A stretch of DNA of 64,000 nt, taken from the NCBI RefSeq assembly GCF_026262505.1, contig NC_067207.1, positions 14,786,082 to 14,850,081 on the forward strand. The letters are read 5' to 3'. The DNA is from Trichomonas vaginalis G3. Its lineage: Eukaryota; Parabasalia; Trichomonadida; Trichomonadidae. This document shows, one piece after another, positions 62,501-64,000 of the stretch. The first letter of the stretch is position 1; each line of letters starts with the position of its first letter. The notes under the pieces were generated by a model. That model searched no databases and was not told where the DNA came from. It saw only the letters and a list, made by a program, of their open reading frames with translations. The translations under genes were made by a program, and so were the position numbers.

Positions 62501-64000
62501 GTATTTTAGAAAACAGAGAAAATTGTATGTTTTTCTCTGATAGTTTCATTGAAACTCTTGATGAAACAATGAAAGTTAAGATTCAAAATTACCCATTTAA
62601 GGAGTTTTATTTAGATAATTCTTACATTCCAATTAAACGCCCTTACTCTGGTACGTATTGCGGAAGACATGTGTTTTATGAAGGTGGAATCTACACTATT
62701 GTTGAAGAAAAGATATCTAAAATTAGATTTGAAAATGAAGTCGGATTTTTTGTTGAAATGAAACCAAGTCTTGCTCATATAATTGAAGATTCAAATCTCA
62801 ATCGTAATGATTACTTTAAAGTAAAAGTAGATCCCGATGCTATAGTAGTTGTCTTCACCAGACTATGTTTACTCAATCTTTGGAATGCTGGTAAGTACCA
62901 AAATCCGTATTTGTTATACAAATGTCTATTTTCATTTTCCAAAAACAGATTGGAATTGAAAAATCCATTCTCCTCAGAAAATTTCGAGAATTTATCAATA
63001 TTAAATATGAAGAGCTACAAATGGTTTATCAACAAAAAGATTGTTGAAAACTTTGGAGATGTTTGCAAATCAGCTATTTCTTTTTACAAGAATGCATTGT
63101 GTTACAGTTCGGGGGTTGATAAAACTGAACGTAATTCAAACTTTTTATTCCTTTATAAAAAAGAAGATCAAAGATCTGATATAATTATTGTAGATCATAC
63201 ACCTAAAAAAGATAATGATACCCACATATCAAGAAATGGGTATTGGACTCCAATTCATATATATCCTGAAGAAATTTCGATCAATGAACATTACAAACCA
63301 AGAAAATTGCATGATATATTTAAATACTGTTTGTTCTGAAATCAGCATTGATGAAACATTTTTCTACCCGATTTTAGGAAATATATTTGGTAAAAATGTT
63401 CAATATTTCAAACTCTTATGCAACACAATCATTATCAATCAAATTTTGACAAATGATCGATTCGAATTAGTAAAGCATTTCAATCTTTTATTACAGCTTC
63501 AAGACATATTATTCGAAGAGAAACTCGTTAAATTCGAGAAAGAAATGGCAGATGCTCCAGAACCAGTCAATTTCATTCAAGACAAATCTTTGGAAATGCT
63601 TCTTGATAGCTATGCAATCCAATTGTCTTTATCTGATTATTCAACATTACCAAGATATCCTAGATACCTTTATGCCAAGTATTTTGCTGATGAAATCAAG
63701 GATCTCATTACTTTGGATTGTTCAAAAACATTCAAAGATGTTAAACCAAATACAATATTGACTTTCCATAGCACAGAATGTGACGGAAGAGTATATATAA
63801 AAGATGGAAATGTAGCAATATTACCTTTTGTTCCACAACTTAGTTACAAAGTCCAATCAAGTCAATTCAGAATCGAGATTCTAGGTCCCACTGGTAAAAA
63901 ATTCAAGTTTTTCATGGTTACAAAACTTCCAGTTGGTAAGTCTCTCCCAATTAACTTTAGGCAGATCATCTTAAGTGCTGAACAAAACTATAATTTCAAC
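59524..64000 (+). pseudogene. large helical protein gene, broken, continues past the window
   Basis: Family not recognised. The reading starts at ATG 59524 (MTDFHMLTLEQYLTEDIGVP), meets TAA at 61054-61056, and goes on in the same frame (IDYLHKKIPFIQKAK) to 63339; near 63315 the plausible reading shifts by one base (SEISIDETFFYPILGNIFG) and is open to the window's end. So there are at least two breaks in about 1490 codons. Both halves are mostly helical (YITTLMSFKIFEMSKEII, LINSIVIPSVLRAIVVYLHI-like); the middle has beta-rich pieces (GTYCGRHVFYEGGIYTIVEE, YFKVKVDPDAIVVVFTRLC). No catalytic USP, HECT or kinase box is seen. Size and helical style resemble the solenoid parts of giant USP or E3 proteins of trichomonads, but that is only resemblance. 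Confidence 0.55.

Noticed and set aside
1-64000. Introns with the trichomonad GTATGT...ACTAACACACAG signals
   Set aside because: I noticed no matching pair of signals inside or near a gene, and every recognised gene reads without one.
1-64000. Transposons, virus-like elements or CRISPR arrays
   Set aside because: No transposase, integrase, polymerase, capsid or reverse transcriptase sequence and no spaced short repeats were seen; the repeats present are coding repeats or small foldbacks.

Overview
The window is AT-rich, apparently intron-free protist DNA that I read as a trichomonad (Parabasalia), probably closer to Tritrichomonas than to Trichomonas vaginalis. The reasons are intronless genes with start codons often only 1-15 nt from an initiator-like element (TCATTT-type boxes or a recurrent AAAAGTGAC box), stop codons often followed by A to give TAAA, and trichomonad-type gene families (Cys/Asn-rich surface proteins with a single TM anchor, ALK-type glycine-rich proteins, giant ubiquitin hydrolases). 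The species is an inference; no rRNA or other marker is present.

Layout. 0.7-2.3 kb: ERGIC-53/VIP36-like lectin divergent from a small membrane protein across a 40-bp shared promoter. 3.2-4.1 kb: secreted-type protein of four 66-residue repeats, interrupted by one in-frame stop. 4.7-15 kb: housekeeping-like block (two coiled-coil proteins, an NT-C2-like protein, an Spt20-like SAGA subunit, an LRR protein, a helical-repeat protein) plus a decayed surface-protein copy at 7.4-8.0 kb. 15.5 kb: tRNA-Ser(GCT). 16.5-19.1 kb: decayed surface proteins. 19.4-22 kb: Old-yellow-enzyme-type flavoprotein and a hydrogenosomal-type beta-barrel. 22.6-37.8 kb: one uninterrupted 5063-residue Lys/Glu-rich protein with several internal repeat classes. 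37.8-42 kb: long intergenic DNA with foldbacks, and a TALE homeodomain gene. 42.3-44.2 kb: membrane-anchored phospholipase B-like protein. 44.8-49.4 kb: three decayed surface-protein copies. 49.4-55.3 kb: giant ubiquitin-specific protease with a compact catalytic core. 56.3-57.8 kb: polytopic membrane protein. 59.5-64 kb: large broken gene running off the end.

Most interesting points: (1) the giant protein carries about 22 copies of a short P-x-L-S-[IL]-x-[DE]-[SA]-[IV]-K motif, five RKSS boxes and four near-identical Ala/Gly/Val-rich segments; (2) a candidate secreted repeat polyprotein alternates acidic spacers with amphipathic helices; (3) the AAAAGTGAC(A/T)(A/T) element sits against start codons; (4) a set of surface-protein copies share one membrane-tail ending in DADFG, two of them with in-frame nonsense codons or 5' truncation; (5) a PLB-like enzyme is joined to a PSI-like Cys cluster and TM anchor. 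I saw no CRISPR, virus-like element, retroelement or transposase.
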